Shown one piece after another: positions 24,843-33,280 of a stretch of 41,032 bases of DNA. A program made the translations under genes and the position numbers. Origin of the DNA: Gammaproteobacteria bacterium. GTDB taxonomy: Bacteria; Pseudomonadota; Gammaproteobacteria; Arenicellales; Poriferihabitantaceae. Under the pieces are notes generated by a model. That model was not told where the DNA came from and ran no database searches. It saw nothing but the letters and a program-made list of their open reading frames with translations. How positions within the stretch are numbered: the stretch's first letter is position 1; each line of letters opens with the position of its first letter. The stretch spans positions 1 through 41,032 of the forward strand of contig VYFG01000104.1 of the NCBI GenBank assembly GCA_009842505.1, read 5' to 3'.

Positions 24843-25753
24843 GAACTGTCGGAGGGAAAGTGTTGTTCCCAGTGCCTGGCGATATCGATGCGGCGGCACA
24901 GCCAGGCAAGGTCATGGGCCTGGACGTAGTCGAGGAATCTCGCCAGCGCCTGGGCGCGCCCCGGGCGTCCCGCAAGGCGGCAGTGAAGTCCCACGGACAT
25001 CATCCGCGGGCTCGTCTCGCCTTCTGCGTACAGGACATCGAAGGAGTCTTTCAGATAGGTGAAAAACTGTTCGCCGCTGTTGAATCCCTGGGCAGTGGCA
25101 AAACGCATGTCGTTGGCATCCAGAGTATAAGGCACGATGAGCAGTGGTTTCGCATGATCCAGGATCCAGTACGGCAATTCGTCGGCATAGCTGTCCGCGC
25201 TGTAGACGAACCGCCCGTACTCGGCGGTGATGCGATGGGTATTGGGACTGGTGCGGCCGAGGTAGAATCCTTCCGGCGCCTTGCCGGTGACCCGGGTGTG
25301 GATGTCCACCGCGCGTTCCAGGTGCCGGATTTCCTCGGCTTCCGACATGAACTGGTAGTCGATCCAGCGCCAGCCGTGGCTGGCGATTTCCCATTCGGCC
25401 GCCAGCATGGCATCCACCGCGGGCTGGTTACGCTCCAGGGCCATGGCTACGCCGAACACGGTGACCGGTATGCGCCGGTCGGTAAACAGGCGGTGCAGGC
25501 GCCAGAATCCGGCCCGTGAGCCGAATTCGTAGATGGACTCCATGTTGGCATGGCGGATACCCGGGTACGGCTGGGCACCGACGATTTCGGAAAGGAAGGC
25601 CTCCGAAGCCGGGTCGCCGTGCAGGATGTTGTTCTCGCCCCCCTCCTCGTAGTTGACCACGAACTGGACCGCCATCCGGGCATTGCCCGGCCAGCGGGGA
25701 TGGGGCGGGTGCGCCCCGTAGCCGATCATGTCACGCGGATAGGGGGAGGTCAT
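24839..25753 (-). CDS. puuE: Allantoinase PuuE (polysaccharide-deacetylase fold)
   Basis: PuuE opens the allantoin ring to allantoate without a metal-dependent amidohydrolase fold; it belongs to the NodB/carbohydrate esterase 4 superfamily. The 304-residue protein starts YPRDMIGYGAHPPHPRWP, typical of PuuE, and shows VNYEEGGENNILHGD, GFWRLHRLF, EIASHGWRWIDYQ with His126, and GRTSPNTHRI. Its ATG at 25753 overlaps the puuD stop as ATGA. Together with PuuD this marks the Pseudomonas-type (Puu) urate route rather than a soluble uricase plus AllB route. Confidence 0.95.
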   Translation of the reverse strand: MTSPYPRDMIGYGAHPPHPRWPGNARMAVQFVVNYEEGGENNILHGDPASEAFLSEIVGAQPYPGIRHANMESIYEFGSRAGFWRLHRLFTDRRIPVTVFGVAMALERNQPAVDAMLAAEWEIASHGWRWIDYQFMSEAEEIRHLERAVDIHTRVTGKAPEGFYLGRTSPNTHRITAEYGRFVYSADSYADELPYWILDHAKPLLIVPYTLDANDMRFATAQGFNSGEQFFTYLKDSFDVLYAEGETSPRMMSVGLHCRLAGRPGRAQALARFLDYVQAHDLAWLCRRIDIARHWEQHFPSDSS

Positions 25754-26928
25754 TGTGCGTTCTCCTGTGTCTGTACCCAGTGCCCGAGGGTGGTACGCTC
25801 CTCGTCCAGCATGCCGGTGAGATTGCCGAGCGGCATGGTCTTCGTCAAGACGGTGACTTGGTTGATGGCAACCCGGTGGATGCGGATCTTGTCCATGGTA
25901 TCGAGCTCGATGCCCTTGGGCGCGGTGATGAAGCCGGGAAACGTGGGTTTGGCGGCATGGCAGCCCGCGCAGTGGGTGGTGACGATGGCACTGGCCTCGG
26001 CGTCGCTCACGAGTATCCCGCCCTGGCCGGCCGGCCGCGGCGCGGTCAGCCACATCAGGCCGACCATGGCGAGGAACGCCGCGGGCAAGATCCATGCCAG
26101 GCGATTGCCAAGGTGGCGCACATTGAAGTAGTGGCGCACCGCGATGCTCACCAGCGCCAGCAGGACCAGCACCAGCCAGTTCAGGCTGTTTCCGTAGGTG
26201 CTGGGGAAGTGGCTGCTGATCATGGTGAACAGGACCGGCAGGGTGAAGTAGTTGTTGTGGCGGGATCGCAGCAGCCCGTTCCGGCCATGCCCCGGATCCG
26301 TCGGCCGCCTCTCCTTCAGTGCCGACACCAGCTCCCGCTGCGCCGGGATGATGACGAAAAACACGTTGGCTACCATCACCGTGCCGATGGCGGCGCCCAC
26401 GTGAATGTAGGCGGCGCGGCCGCTCAGCAACTGGGTCAGGATGAAGGCGAGCAGTGCGAACCACCCGAACACCATGGCCGTCAGCAGCCCCGGCCTTTCC
26501 CTGGACACCCTGCAGAGCCCGTCATAGACGAACCAGGATACAACCAACGAGGCAATCCCCGTGGCAATTCCCTGCCAGGGCTCCAGGTCCCTGACGGACG
26601 GGTCGATGAGCCAGGCGCGGGCGTTGAAATAGTAGATGAGGACGAGTAGGGCAACACCGGAAAGCCAGGTGGTATAGGCCTCCCACTTGAACCAGTGCAG
26701 GGAGGAAGGCAGCCTTTCGGGGCCGGTGGTGAATTTCTTCAGGTAGTAGAAACCGCCGCCATGCACTGCCCAGAGGTTTCCGTCAATGCCTTCATCCTGG
26801 GGCGGCTCGCGGTCAAGATTGTTTTCGAGCCAGTTGAAGTAGAACGACGCGCCGATCCAGGCGATGCCCACGATGAAATGGATCCACCGCAGCAGCAGGT
26901 TCAGCCATTCGTGGGCGTGGGCTTCCAT
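25750..26928 (-). CDS. puuD: Membrane cytochrome c urate oxidase PuuD
   Basis: PuuD oxidises urate to 5-hydroxyisourate in the inner membrane and passes the electrons to its own cytochrome c domain, so no hydrogen peroxide is made. The 392-residue protein begins with LNLLLRWIHFIVGIAWIGAS, has seven or eight membrane segments with conserved His, Trp and Arg residues (WAVHGGGFYYLKKF, SRHNNYFTLPVLFTM), and ends in a soluble domain with the heme c site Cys320-A-G-Cys323-His324 and a Met-containing TMPLGNLTGM loop. Its ATG shares one base with the regulator stop codon. A HIU hydrolase and an OHCU decarboxylase would be needed to reach allantoin and are not present here. Confidence 0.93.
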   Translation of the reverse strand: MEAHAHEWLNLLLRWIHFIVGIAWIGASFYFNWLENNLDREPPQDEGIDGNLWAVHGGGFYYLKKFTTGPERLPSSLHWFKWEAYTTWLSGVALLVLIYYFNARAWLIDPSVRDLEPWQGIATGIASLVVSWFVYDGLCRVSRERPGLLTAMVFGWFALLAFILTQLLSGRAAYIHVGAAIGTVMVANVFFVIIPAQRELVSALKERRPTDPGHGRNGLLRSRHNNYFTLPVLFTMISSHFPSTYGNSLNWLVLVLLALVSIAVRHYFNVRHLGNRLAWILPAAFLAMVGLMWLTAPRPAGQGGILVSDAEASAIVTTHCAGCHAAKPTFPGFITAPKGIELDTMDKIRIHRVAINQVTVLTKTMPLGNLTGMLDEERTTLGHWVQTQENAQ

Positions 26929-27578
26929 CAGGTGTTGCGGCCGTGGCCGACGGGCTCCAGTCCGCAGATCCGGAGCACCATGGTGACCAGGGAATCCGCC
27001 AGGCGGTCATGGTCCTGCCGCGTCAGGCTGTTCTTGCGGTAAATGGATTTGACTTGGGTGCCGGACTCGGCGTAGTGCTGCGTAGTGGCCCAGATGACGA
27101 AAATCAGGTGGAAGGGGTCCACGGGGAGCATGCGCTTCTGGCGAATCCAGTTCTCAATCTCCGTTGCCAGGTGCTCGGTCCATGCCCGGGTCTCCCGTTT
27201 CAGGTGTTCGCTGAGATGCTGCCATCCGCCCAGCATTTCCTGGGCGAAAATCCGGGTGGCGGCGGGATAGAGCCGGGTCAGTTCCACCTTCATGCGGATA
27301 TAGTCCTCGAGCACGGTGGCGGGATCGGCAGCGGCGTCGATGGGAGCCAGGGCGGCATTCCACAGGTCAACCACGTTGGACAACACCGCATCATAGAGGG
27401 TGGACTTGCTGGCGAAGTAGTAATGCACATTGGCCTTGGGCACCTCGGCGAGATCCGCGATTCGCTGGATGCGGGCGCCCTCGTAGCCGTATTTCTCGAA
27501 TTCCGCCTCCGCTGCCCGGAGGATCTGGTCGCGGCGTCGATTGCCGAGCGGCGTGATCTTGCGTCCCGTTGCGGTCAT
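26928..27578 (-). CDS. RutR-like TetR-family regulator
   Basis: A 216-residue TetR regulator. The helix-turn-helix is in residues 13-60 (ILRAAEAEFEKYGYEGARIQ, IADLAEVPKANVHYYFASK). The C-terminal ligand domain closely follows E. coli RutR, with RMKVELTRLYPAATRIFAQEML and PVDPFHLIFVIWATTQHYAE matching RutR segment by segment. RutR binds TTGACCANNTGGTCAA and is released by uracil. Here the gene lies inside the operon it presumably controls, between the transporter and the catabolic genes, and a RutR-box-like palindrome lies before the operon. The ATG at 27578 was chosen because it directly precedes the conserved start; it lies 13 bp after the permease stop. Effector unknown: uracil, urate or another purine product. 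Confidence 0.85.
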   Translation of the reverse strand: MTATGRKITPLGNRRRDQILRAAEAEFEKYGYEGARIQRIADLAEVPKANVHYYFASKSTLYDAVLSNVVDLWNAALAPIDAAADPATVLEDYIRMKVELTRLYPAATRIFAQEMLGGWQHLSEHLKRETRAWTEHLATEIENWIRQKRMLPVDPFHLIFVIWATTQHYAESGTQVKSIYRKNSLTRQDHDRLADSLVTMVLRICGLEPVGHGRNT

Positions 27579-27591
27579 GTCCAGGGACGGA

Positions 27592-28512
27592 TCAGGCGGT
27601 GGGGTGGAACGGCTTGCCGATACAGGCCGGGGCATTGCGCTTGATCTTGTTCTGGTCCCGGGATATGAGCACCAGCACAAGGATGGTGGCGAGATAGGGC
27701 AGCATGGACATCACCTGGGAGGGTATGCCCACCCCGAACGCCTGGGCATGGAGCTGCAGGATGGTGATGCCGCCGAAGAGGTACGCCCCCACCAGCACCC
27801 GCCAGGGCCGCCAGGTGGCAAACACCACCAGTGCCAGGGCGATCCAGCCCCGCCCCGCGCTCATGTTCTCGATCCAGAGCGGTGAGTAGGCGAGGGACAG
27901 GTAGGCGCCCGCGATCCCCGCCATAGCACCGCCGAACAGGATGGCGAAAAACCGGATCCTGAGGACGGAGTAGCCGATGGCATGGGCCGCGTCGTGGGAA
28001 TCGCCCACGGCGCGCAGGACCAGCCCCGGCCGGGTATGGCCGAGGAACCAGACCACCGCGAGGACCACGGCGAAGGAGCCATAGACCAGGATGTCGTGGT
28101 TAAACAGCAGCGGCCCTACCAGGGGGATATCGGACAGGAGCGGCACGGAGAGCTTGGGCAGACCCTCGTAGGCCACCCCCACCAGGCTCTGTCCCCAAAG
28201 GGCGCTGAGGCCGACGCCGAAAATGGTCAGGGCAAGGCCGGTGGCTACCTGGCTGGACTGCAGGCCGAGCACCAGTATGCCGAAAATCGCGGACATCCCG
28301 GCTCCGGCGAGGATGCCTGCCAGGATCCCGAGGAACGCGCTGTCGGTATGGTGCACCGTGGCGAACGCCACCACCGCGCCGACCAGCATCATCCCCTCCA
28401 CACCGAGGTTGAGCACGCCGGATTTCTCCGTCACCATCTCGCCGATGGCGGCGAACAGGAGCGGTGTGGCCGCGGTGATGATCGTCAGCAGGGTAGGGAC
28501 CAGGATTTCCAT
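27592..28512 (-). CDS. ABC transporter permease, BMP/nucleoside type (second permease)
   Basis: A 306-residue inner-membrane permease of the branched-chain-amino-acid/ribose superfamily, subgroup of BMP-type nucleoside and purine importers. It starts TLLTIITAATPLLFAAIGEMVTE and has the subgroup marker KSGVLNLGVEGMMLVGA, then about eight more hydrophobic segments, with the cytoplasmic EAA-like loop VLRAVGDSHDAAHAIGYSV. Its start shares one base with the stop of the first permease gene. It forms the transmembrane channel together with that protein and the ATPase. Confidence 0.92.
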   Translation of the reverse strand: MEILVPTLLTIITAATPLLFAAIGEMVTEKSGVLNLGVEGMMLVGAVVAFATVHHTDSAFLGILAGILAGAGMSAIFGILVLGLQSSQVATGLALTIFGVGLSALWGQSLVGVAYEGLPKLSVPLLSDIPLVGPLLFNHDILVYGSFAVVLAVVWFLGHTRPGLVLRAVGDSHDAAHAIGYSVLRIRFFAILFGGAMAGIAGAYLSLAYSPLWIENMSAGRGWIALALVVFATWRPWRVLVGAYLFGGITILQLHAQAFGVGIPSQVMSMLPYLATILVLVLISRDQNKIKRNAPACIGKPFHPTA

Positions 28513-29591
28513 CAGGCCTCCCTGACCGCGACGGCGTGGGCCGGCCGGATGCGGTAGTGGATCAGCACATCGCAGGCCAGCAGGAAGAACAGCAGCATAC
28601 CCTGGAACACCCCGGTGACCGCGAGGGGCAGGTTGAGGGTGATCTGGGCGGATTCCCCGCCGAGATAGCTGAGTGCCACCAGGTGGCCCGCCAGCAAGAC
28701 CCCCACCGGGTGCAGGCGCCCGACGAAAGCGACGATGATGGCGGTAAAGCCATAGCCGGGGGAAATGGAAGGCTGGAGCTGGCCGATGGGGCCCGCCACC
28801 TCCACCAGACCGGCAAGTCCCGCGGCTCCACCGCTCAGCATCAGGGTGAACCAGATGACCCGGTTGATGCTGAAGCCGGCGTATCGGCCCGCCGCCGGCG
28901 CCTCGCCGATGACCTTGACCTGGAACCCGATGATGGTGCGCGCCATGAGCACCCAGACCCCCGCCACCGCGGCCAGGGCCAGCAGCCAGCCGAAGTGCAG
29001 CCGGGTACCACCCAGGATCATCGGCAGCGTGGCGGAGTCGTTGAACACCCGGGATTCGGGAAAATTGAAGCCGTCCGGATCCCGCCAGGGGCCGTGAACC
29101 AGATAGCTGAGGAACAGGGTAGCGACGTAGGTCAGCATCAGGCTGACCAGGATCTCGTTGGCGTTGAAGCGGGTGCGCAGGAAGGCCGGGATCGCGGCCC
29201 AGGCCATGCCCCCGAGAATGCCGCAAATAACCATCAGCGGCAGGAGCCAGAAACCCTCGGTGTCATGGAACCAAAGGGCGACGCCGCCGCCGCAGATGGC
29301 GCCCAGAGTCAGTTGACCCTCGGCGCCGATGTTCCAGACCCCGGCGCGAAAGCCGATGGACAACGCCATCGCGATCAGCACCAGCGGCGTGGCCTTCACC
29401 CCGAGTTCGCCCCAGCCGTAGAGGGATGTCAGCGGCTCGATGAAAAAGGCGTACAGCGCCTCGCCGGGATTCGCGCCCATGAACATGAAAAGGACGATGC
29501 CTGCTAGGAGGGTCAATGCCAGCGCGATCAGCGGGGACAGGAGCGCCATCGTTCGGGACGCCTCGGGGCGCCTGACCAGCTTAATCAGCAT
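28512..29591 (-). CDS. ABC transporter permease, BMP/nucleoside type (first permease)
   Basis: A 359-residue permease of the same subgroup. It shows FRAGVWNIGAEGQLTLGAI, the counterpart of the NLGVEG motif in its partner, TRFNANEILVSLMLTYVA, and the coupling loop VKVIGEAPAAGRYAGFS. About ten hydrophobic segments. The ATG at 29591 overlaps the ATPase gene by 11 nt and gives a normal N-terminus; the frame is open upstream but antisense-like in composition. Permeases of this type import purine nucleosides or free purines and pyrimidines; with PuuD, PuuE and allantoicase in the same transcript, a purine or ureide is the likely cargo. Confidence 0.92.
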   Translation of the reverse strand: MLIKLVRRPEASRTMALLSPLIALALTLLAGIVLFMFMGANPGEALYAFFIEPLTSLYGWGELGVKATPLVLIAMALSIGFRAGVWNIGAEGQLTLGAICGGGVALWFHDTEGFWLLPLMVICGILGGMAWAAIPAFLRTRFNANEILVSLMLTYVATLFLSYLVHGPWRDPDGFNFPESRVFNDSATLPMILGGTRLHFGWLLALAAVAGVWVLMARTIIGFQVKVIGEAPAAGRYAGFSINRVIWFTLMLSGGAAGLAGLVEVAGPIGQLQPSISPGYGFTAIIVAFVGRLHPVGVLLAGHLVALSYLGGESAQITLNLPLAVTGVFQGMLLFFLLACDVLIHYRIRPAHAVAVREA

Positions 29592-31140
29592 GGCCCGCCT
29601 CCGCGGCGTGTTCGAGAGTGCTTGCCCCGGCCATGAGCAGGCCGATCTGTTCCATGGTGACCCGGTCCACCGGGTAGGTTGCGGACACGGCCCCGGCACA
29701 GATGGCGGCAATGCGGTCGCTGATCTGCATGAGCTCGTCCAGGTCCTGGGATATCACCAGCACCGCGGTGCCAGCCGCGGCAAGATCCCGCAGGGCGTCG
29801 TGGATGGCCCGGGCGGCACCAGCGTCCACCCCCCAGGTGGGCTGGGATACCACCAGAAGCTCCGGGTTCTGGCGAATCTCCCGCCCGACGATGAACTTCT
29901 GCAGGTTGCCCCCGGAGAGACTCTCCGCCGGCGCCTGCGCACCGTTGGCCTTGACCCGAAACTGTTCAATGACCTCGTCGGTGAACCGGTCGCAGGCGCT
30001 GCGGTTGATGAAGCCGCCGGAGAGCAACCCGAGGCGGAGGAAGGACGTCAGGAGGCTGTTCTCGGACAGGGTCAGACTGGGCACTGCGCCGTGGCCGAGG
30101 CGTTCCTCGGGAATGGAAGATAGACCCATCAACCGCCGAGCATTGGGCCCCCGGTGGCCGCAGTCCGTGCCGTCAATCCGGACCTGCCCGGCTGCCACCG
30201 TGACCTCCCCGCTGATGGCCTTGCGGAATTCGTCCTGTCCGTTGCCGGCGACCCCTGCGATACCGAGGATTTCCCCGGCATGCACATCGAGGCTGATGTC
30301 CCTGAGCGGGATGCCGAACTCGTTCGCCGACGGAACGTCCAGGCGGTCCAGGGCCAGGCGGATCTCCCCGGGGGTGTGGGCTTTCGGTTCGGGCTCCGCC
30401 GCCAGCGCCTCGCCCATCATCTTTGCCGCCAGGGTGTGCGGTGTTTCGTGCTCGACCGCCACCGAATCCACCACCCGGCCGCCACGCAGTATGGTGGCGC
30501 GGCTGCACAGCGCCTTGATCTCGTCCAGCTTGTGGCTGATGTAGAGAATCGCCATGCCTTCGGCGGCGAGCTGGCGCAGTGTCTCGAACAGCTTCTCCAC
30601 TTCCTGCGGGGTCAGCACCGATGTCGGTTCGTCCATGACCAGCAGCCCCGGTTTCTGCAACAGGCAGCGGATGATCTCGATGCGCTGGCGCTCTCCCACG
30701 GACAGGGTGTAGACGTACCGATCCGGATCCAGCGGCAGGCCGTAGTGCCGGGATATCTCGGTGATTTCCCTGCGCAGCTCGGCACTGCTCTCCCGTTTGT
30801 CCATGCCAAGTACGATGTTCTCGAATACCGTCAGGGAATCAAAGAGCGAGAAATGCTGGAAAACCATGGCAATGCCCAGGCTGCGGGCATAGGCCGGGCT
30901 GGAGATCGAGACCTGCTGGCCCTTCCAGAGGATGTCCCCGGCATCGGGCTTCAGGATGCCGTAGATCATTTTCACCAGGGTGGACTTGCCGGCGCCGTTC
31001 TCGCCAAGGAGGGCATGAATCTCTCCCGCGCCGAGGGTGAGATGCACGTCGTCGTTGGCAAGCACGCCGGGGAACGACCGTGTCATGCCGCGAAGCGCAA
31101 GCAGGTGATCGGACGGTGTCTCCTCGTTGGTTCCGGTCAT
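29581..31140 (-). CDS. ABC transporter ATPase with two nucleotide-binding domains (NupO/YufO type)
   Basis: A 519-residue tandem ATPase. The first domain is complete: Walker A GENGAGKST near residue 47, Q-loop FQHFSLFDSLTV, signature TLSVGERQRIEI and Walker B LLVMDEPTSVL. The second is partly degenerate, with GVAGNGQDEFRKA where Walker A should be and ESLSGGNLQKFIVGRE as signature. That asymmetry is normal for sugar/nucleoside BMP-type importers. It is the first gene of the operon. The start ATG has no strong ribosome-binding site. The solute-binding lipoprotein that normally accompanies these genes is not found in the 784 bp upstream. Confidence 0.94.
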   Translation of the reverse strand: MTGTNEETPSDHLLALRGMTRSFPGVLANDDVHLTLGAGEIHALLGENGAGKSTLVKMIYGILKPDAGDILWKGQQVSISSPAYARSLGIAMVFQHFSLFDSLTVFENIVLGMDKRESSAELRREITEISRHYGLPLDPDRYVYTLSVGERQRIEIIRCLLQKPGLLVMDEPTSVLTPQEVEKLFETLRQLAAEGMAILYISHKLDEIKALCSRATILRGGRVVDSVAVEHETPHTLAAKMMGEALAAEPEPKAHTPGEIRLALDRLDVPSANEFGIPLRDISLDVHAGEILGIAGVAGNGQDEFRKAISGEVTVAAGQVRIDGTDCGHRGPNARRLMGLSSIPEERLGHGAVPSLTLSENSLLTSFLRLGLLSGGFINRSACDRFTDEVIEQFRVKANGAQAPAESLSGGNLQKFIVGREIRQNPELLVVSQPTWGVDAGAARAIHDALRDLAAAGTAVLVISQDLDELMQISDRIAAICAGAVSATYPVDRVTMEQIGLLMAGASTLEHAAEAGHAD

Positions 31141-31159
31141 GGCGGGCTGCTGAAAAAGC

Positions 31160-31173
31160 TGACCAAATAGTCA
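31160..31173. promoter_or_regulatory. RutR-box-like operator of the purine operon
   Basis: TGACCAAATAGTCA, within the 16-bp imperfect palindrome CTGACCAAATAGTCAG, differs at one arm position from the RutR core TGACCANNTGGTCA. It lies 20 nt before the ATPase start and just downstream of the predicted transcription start of the promoter at 31184-31212, a classic repressor position. The operon itself encodes a RutR-like TetR protein. Confidence 0.6.
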
Positions 31174-31183
31174 GAACTCTGCA

Positions 31184-31212
31184 AGTGTAGGTAAAATCCG
31201 GCAGGAATTCAA
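31184..31212 (-). promoter_or_regulatory. Probable sigma70 promoter of the purine operon
   Basis: On the minus strand TTGAAT (31207-31212), a 17-nt spacer and TACACT (31184-31189) predict a start near 31177, so the palindrome at 31160-31173 would occupy about +4 to +17. Confidence 0.55.
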
Positions 31213-31376
31213 CGGCACGACGGAACGGCTTGAGCCCAACCCGGTCATGCCCCCGTTCTCCAATCTGAAACGGCCCCGTTCGTTTATGGGGGGTTATGGC
31301 TAGGGGTGTGATTATGACGGCGGAAGCTTCCCTCGGCAACGCATGGGGCGGACCATGGCAACACGGTCCTGATCTT

Positions 31377-31565
31377 TCACAGGTCGTGTCCCACCACAGC
31401 GGCTTGCTGGGTACCCGTCCGGTTCCAGGTGTCCTGCCATTCCCTGAACTGCGACGGTTTTATCCGGAATCGCGCGAAGTTGCCCTCATGGAGCCCCAGA
31501 ATTTCGTTTTCAGTGACTTCCCTGAATTGGTACTGTTCATCGGATTCGACATGATTCTTGCGCAT
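31377..31565 (-). CDS. Small open reading frame of unknown function, possibly a gene remnant
   Basis: A 62-codon frame starting MRKNHVESDEQYQFREV and ending GTQQAAVVGHDL, in the otherwise gene-free stretch between the purine operon and the SAF-domain oxidoreductase. The composition (EILGLHEGNFARFRI, FREWQDTWNR) looks more like real protein than the surrounding shadow frames, but no family was recognised and there is no good ribosome-binding site. The frame is open upstream to an ATG at 31664. It may be the tail of a decayed gene. Confidence 0.2.
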   Translation of the reverse strand: MRKNHVESDEQYQFREVTENEILGLHEGNFARFRIKPSQFREWQDTWNRTGTQQAAVVGHDL

Positions 31566-31599
31566 AGAAGAAAATAGTTGCGCATAGAGCCAATGCGCA
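31558..31599. repeat. Short tandem and inverted repeat
   Basis: TTGCGCATAGA occurs twice (31558-31568 and 31578-31588), exactly 20 bp apart. The second copy also pairs with ATGCGCA (31593-31599) to form a 7-bp hairpin with a 7-nt loop. It overlaps the start of the small unknown frame. Confidence 0.5.
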
Positions 31600-31820
31600 G
31601 TCTGCCGGGTGATCGACTGAACCGGCCTTGGGAAGCGGATGGCTGGTTCCCGCGTCAAACTCATCAGGCCGCTCTCTGGAAATAATCCTGCCGATGTTCA
31701 CGATTTCAGATTCATTATCTTTCGTAAAGTATTAATAAATAAATGTTTCGAGAACATTCTGGTGCTGGATTCCAGCCAAATGAAGACATTTCGAAACCGG
31801 GTTGACGCGACGCGTCGAAA

Positions 31821-31851
31821 CCGTACCGATGTGGTGTTCCATCCGGTACGG
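31821..31851 (-). other. Stem-loop after the SAF-domain oxidoreductase gene
   Basis: CCGTACCG (31821-31828) and CGGTACGG (31844-31851) form a perfect 8-bp stem with a 15-nt loop, 74 nt beyond the oxidoreductase stop. No T-run follows on the minus strand. The rest of 31600-31924 shows a short AT-rich patch near 31725-31745 and no gene. Confidence 0.4.
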
Positions 31852-31924
31852 GAGATCGGGAAGACCTGCAAACCACAGTGCAGGAGACCTTCTGCCGGAG
31901 GGGTCCCCGACTGGTACCTGGAGA

Positions 31925-33280
31925 TTATCTTGCGGCATGTTCACGGGACGGTGCGAACATCGTTTCCATCTCGCGGCGGATCCGCATCGCCTGCATCCCG
32001 GGCGGCGCCTCGACATCGGCCCAGATGAGCGGCGTGTCGCGGGCAACCGGGTTTTTGAGCGTAACGTCGCTGGCAAGGCCGACAGACAGGCCGCCGGCGG
32101 CTAGGCTGTCGGCGGCGGGCATCAACCTGCCGTAGACCGTGTAGCCACCCTCGCCGTCGAGGCGGTCGCCGGGTTTCAGATCCCGCTTGGCGGTTGCGAC
32201 CACGTCGCCCCGGAAACCGTCGGCTTGACCCGTGGGTTCGCCCCGCAGGGCGGCGGAGGCGACCGAGATGCCGAGTTCGAGCCCGATCAGGTGGTAGGGC
32301 TTCCAGAGCGCGGAGTATCGTCCGGTCGTGTCGGTCACGAGGCCGTATTCGCGGAAACAGTCCCTGACATAGGCGCTCGGCGCCTCGAATGCCACGTACA
32401 CGCCCCAGCGAAGGTCGCCGGCGACATGCCGGCCGTCCCTCTCCTCCGACGAGACCACCTCGACCTGGCCCTTGTGATGCAGTAATCCGCCCTCGGCCTG
32501 CGGGCGCATGACGTGGGGCAGGTCATGCACGCCGCAGGGCGGGAAGGAGAGCCCGGATGGCGCCGGCGTCAACCCGGTGGCGTTGGCTACAGCGGCCATC
32601 TCGATGGCTGACTTGGTTCCGTCAAGGAAGGAATTGAACATCTGCGGGTTCATGCCGCCCGCCCGCGCTTCCTCCGGCGTGAGCCCGTAATGCTGCCAGA
32701 CATCGTCGGGTGTGATGTGGTGATAGCCGTCGAGAAACTTTGTGCCCTTGCCGGCGGCGACCACTTCGAAACCCGAGGCGCGGGCCCAGTCGACCTGCTC
32801 GGCGATCAGCGCCGGCTGGTCGCCGTAGGCCATCGAGTAGACCACGCCTGCCTGGCGTGCACGCGCGGCGAGCAGGGGGCCAGCAAGCACATCGGCCTCG
32901 ACATTGACCATGATGATATGCCTGCCGTGTTCGATTGCGCCAAGCGCGTGCGCAATCCCAGCGGCCGGATTGCCGGTGGCGTCGATCACCACGTCGATTC
33001 CGTCGGCGGCAACCAGCGCCATCGGGTCGTCGGTCACATGGGTCGTACCGGCCTTGCGGGCTGCGTCGAAGTCGGCGGCCGAGGTGTCGAAGCCTCCAAC
33101 GCGCGCGCAGGCGGCGATCGCGCGGTCGGGATTCAAGTCGGCAAGGGCCATCACGTGGATGCCCGGGGTACGGGCTGCCTGGGAAAGGTACATGGTGCCG
33201 AACTTGCCGGCGCCGACCAGCCCGACGCGGACCGGGTTACCGGCCTCGGCACGGGCGAGCAGCATTCGATGCAGGTTCAT
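31925..33280 (-). CDS. NAD(P)-dependent oxidoreductase with C-terminal SAF domain
   Basis: A 451-residue protein with an N-terminal Rossmann domain like homoserine dehydrogenase (VRVGLVGAGKFGTMYLSQA, then VVIDATGNPAAG), a middle domain (YGDQPALIAEQVDWARASGFEVVAAGKGTKF is family-typical) and a C-terminal SAF-like segment, TAKRDLKPGDRLDGEGGYTVYGRL. Related proteins are often annotated as homoserine dehydrogenase or FlgA-like but act on sugar acids or remain unassigned; real homoserine dehydrogenase has a different C-terminal half. The gene stands alone, 277 bp from the exporter gene on the same strand. Substrate unknown. Confidence 0.8.
   Translation of the reverse strand: MNLHRMLLARAEAGNPVRVGLVGAGKFGTMYLSQAARTPGIHVMALADLNPDRAIAACARVGGFDTSAADFDAARKAGTTHVTDDPMALVAADGIDVVIDATGNPAAGIAHALGAIEHGRHIIMVNVEADVLAGPLLAARARQAGVVYSMAYGDQPALIAEQVDWARASGFEVVAAGKGTKFLDGYHHITPDDVWQHYGLTPEEARAGGMNPQMFNSFLDGTKSAIEMAAVANATGLTPAPSGLSFPPCGVHDLPHVMRPQAEGGLLHHKGQVEVVSSEERDGRHVAGDLRWGVYVAFEAPSAYVRDCFREYGLVTDTTGRYSALWKPYHLIGLELGISVASAALRGEPTGQADGFRGDVVATAKRDLKPGDRLDGEGGYTVYGRLMPAADSLAAGGLSVGLASDVTLKNPVARDTPLIWADVEAPPGMQAMRIRREMETMFAPSREHAAR

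Noticed and set aside
25753..31170. Several plus-strand frames of 200-340 codons across the purine operon
   Set aside because: All lie antisense to genes with clear motifs and tight stop-start overlaps on the minus strand; they reflect GC-rich third positions.
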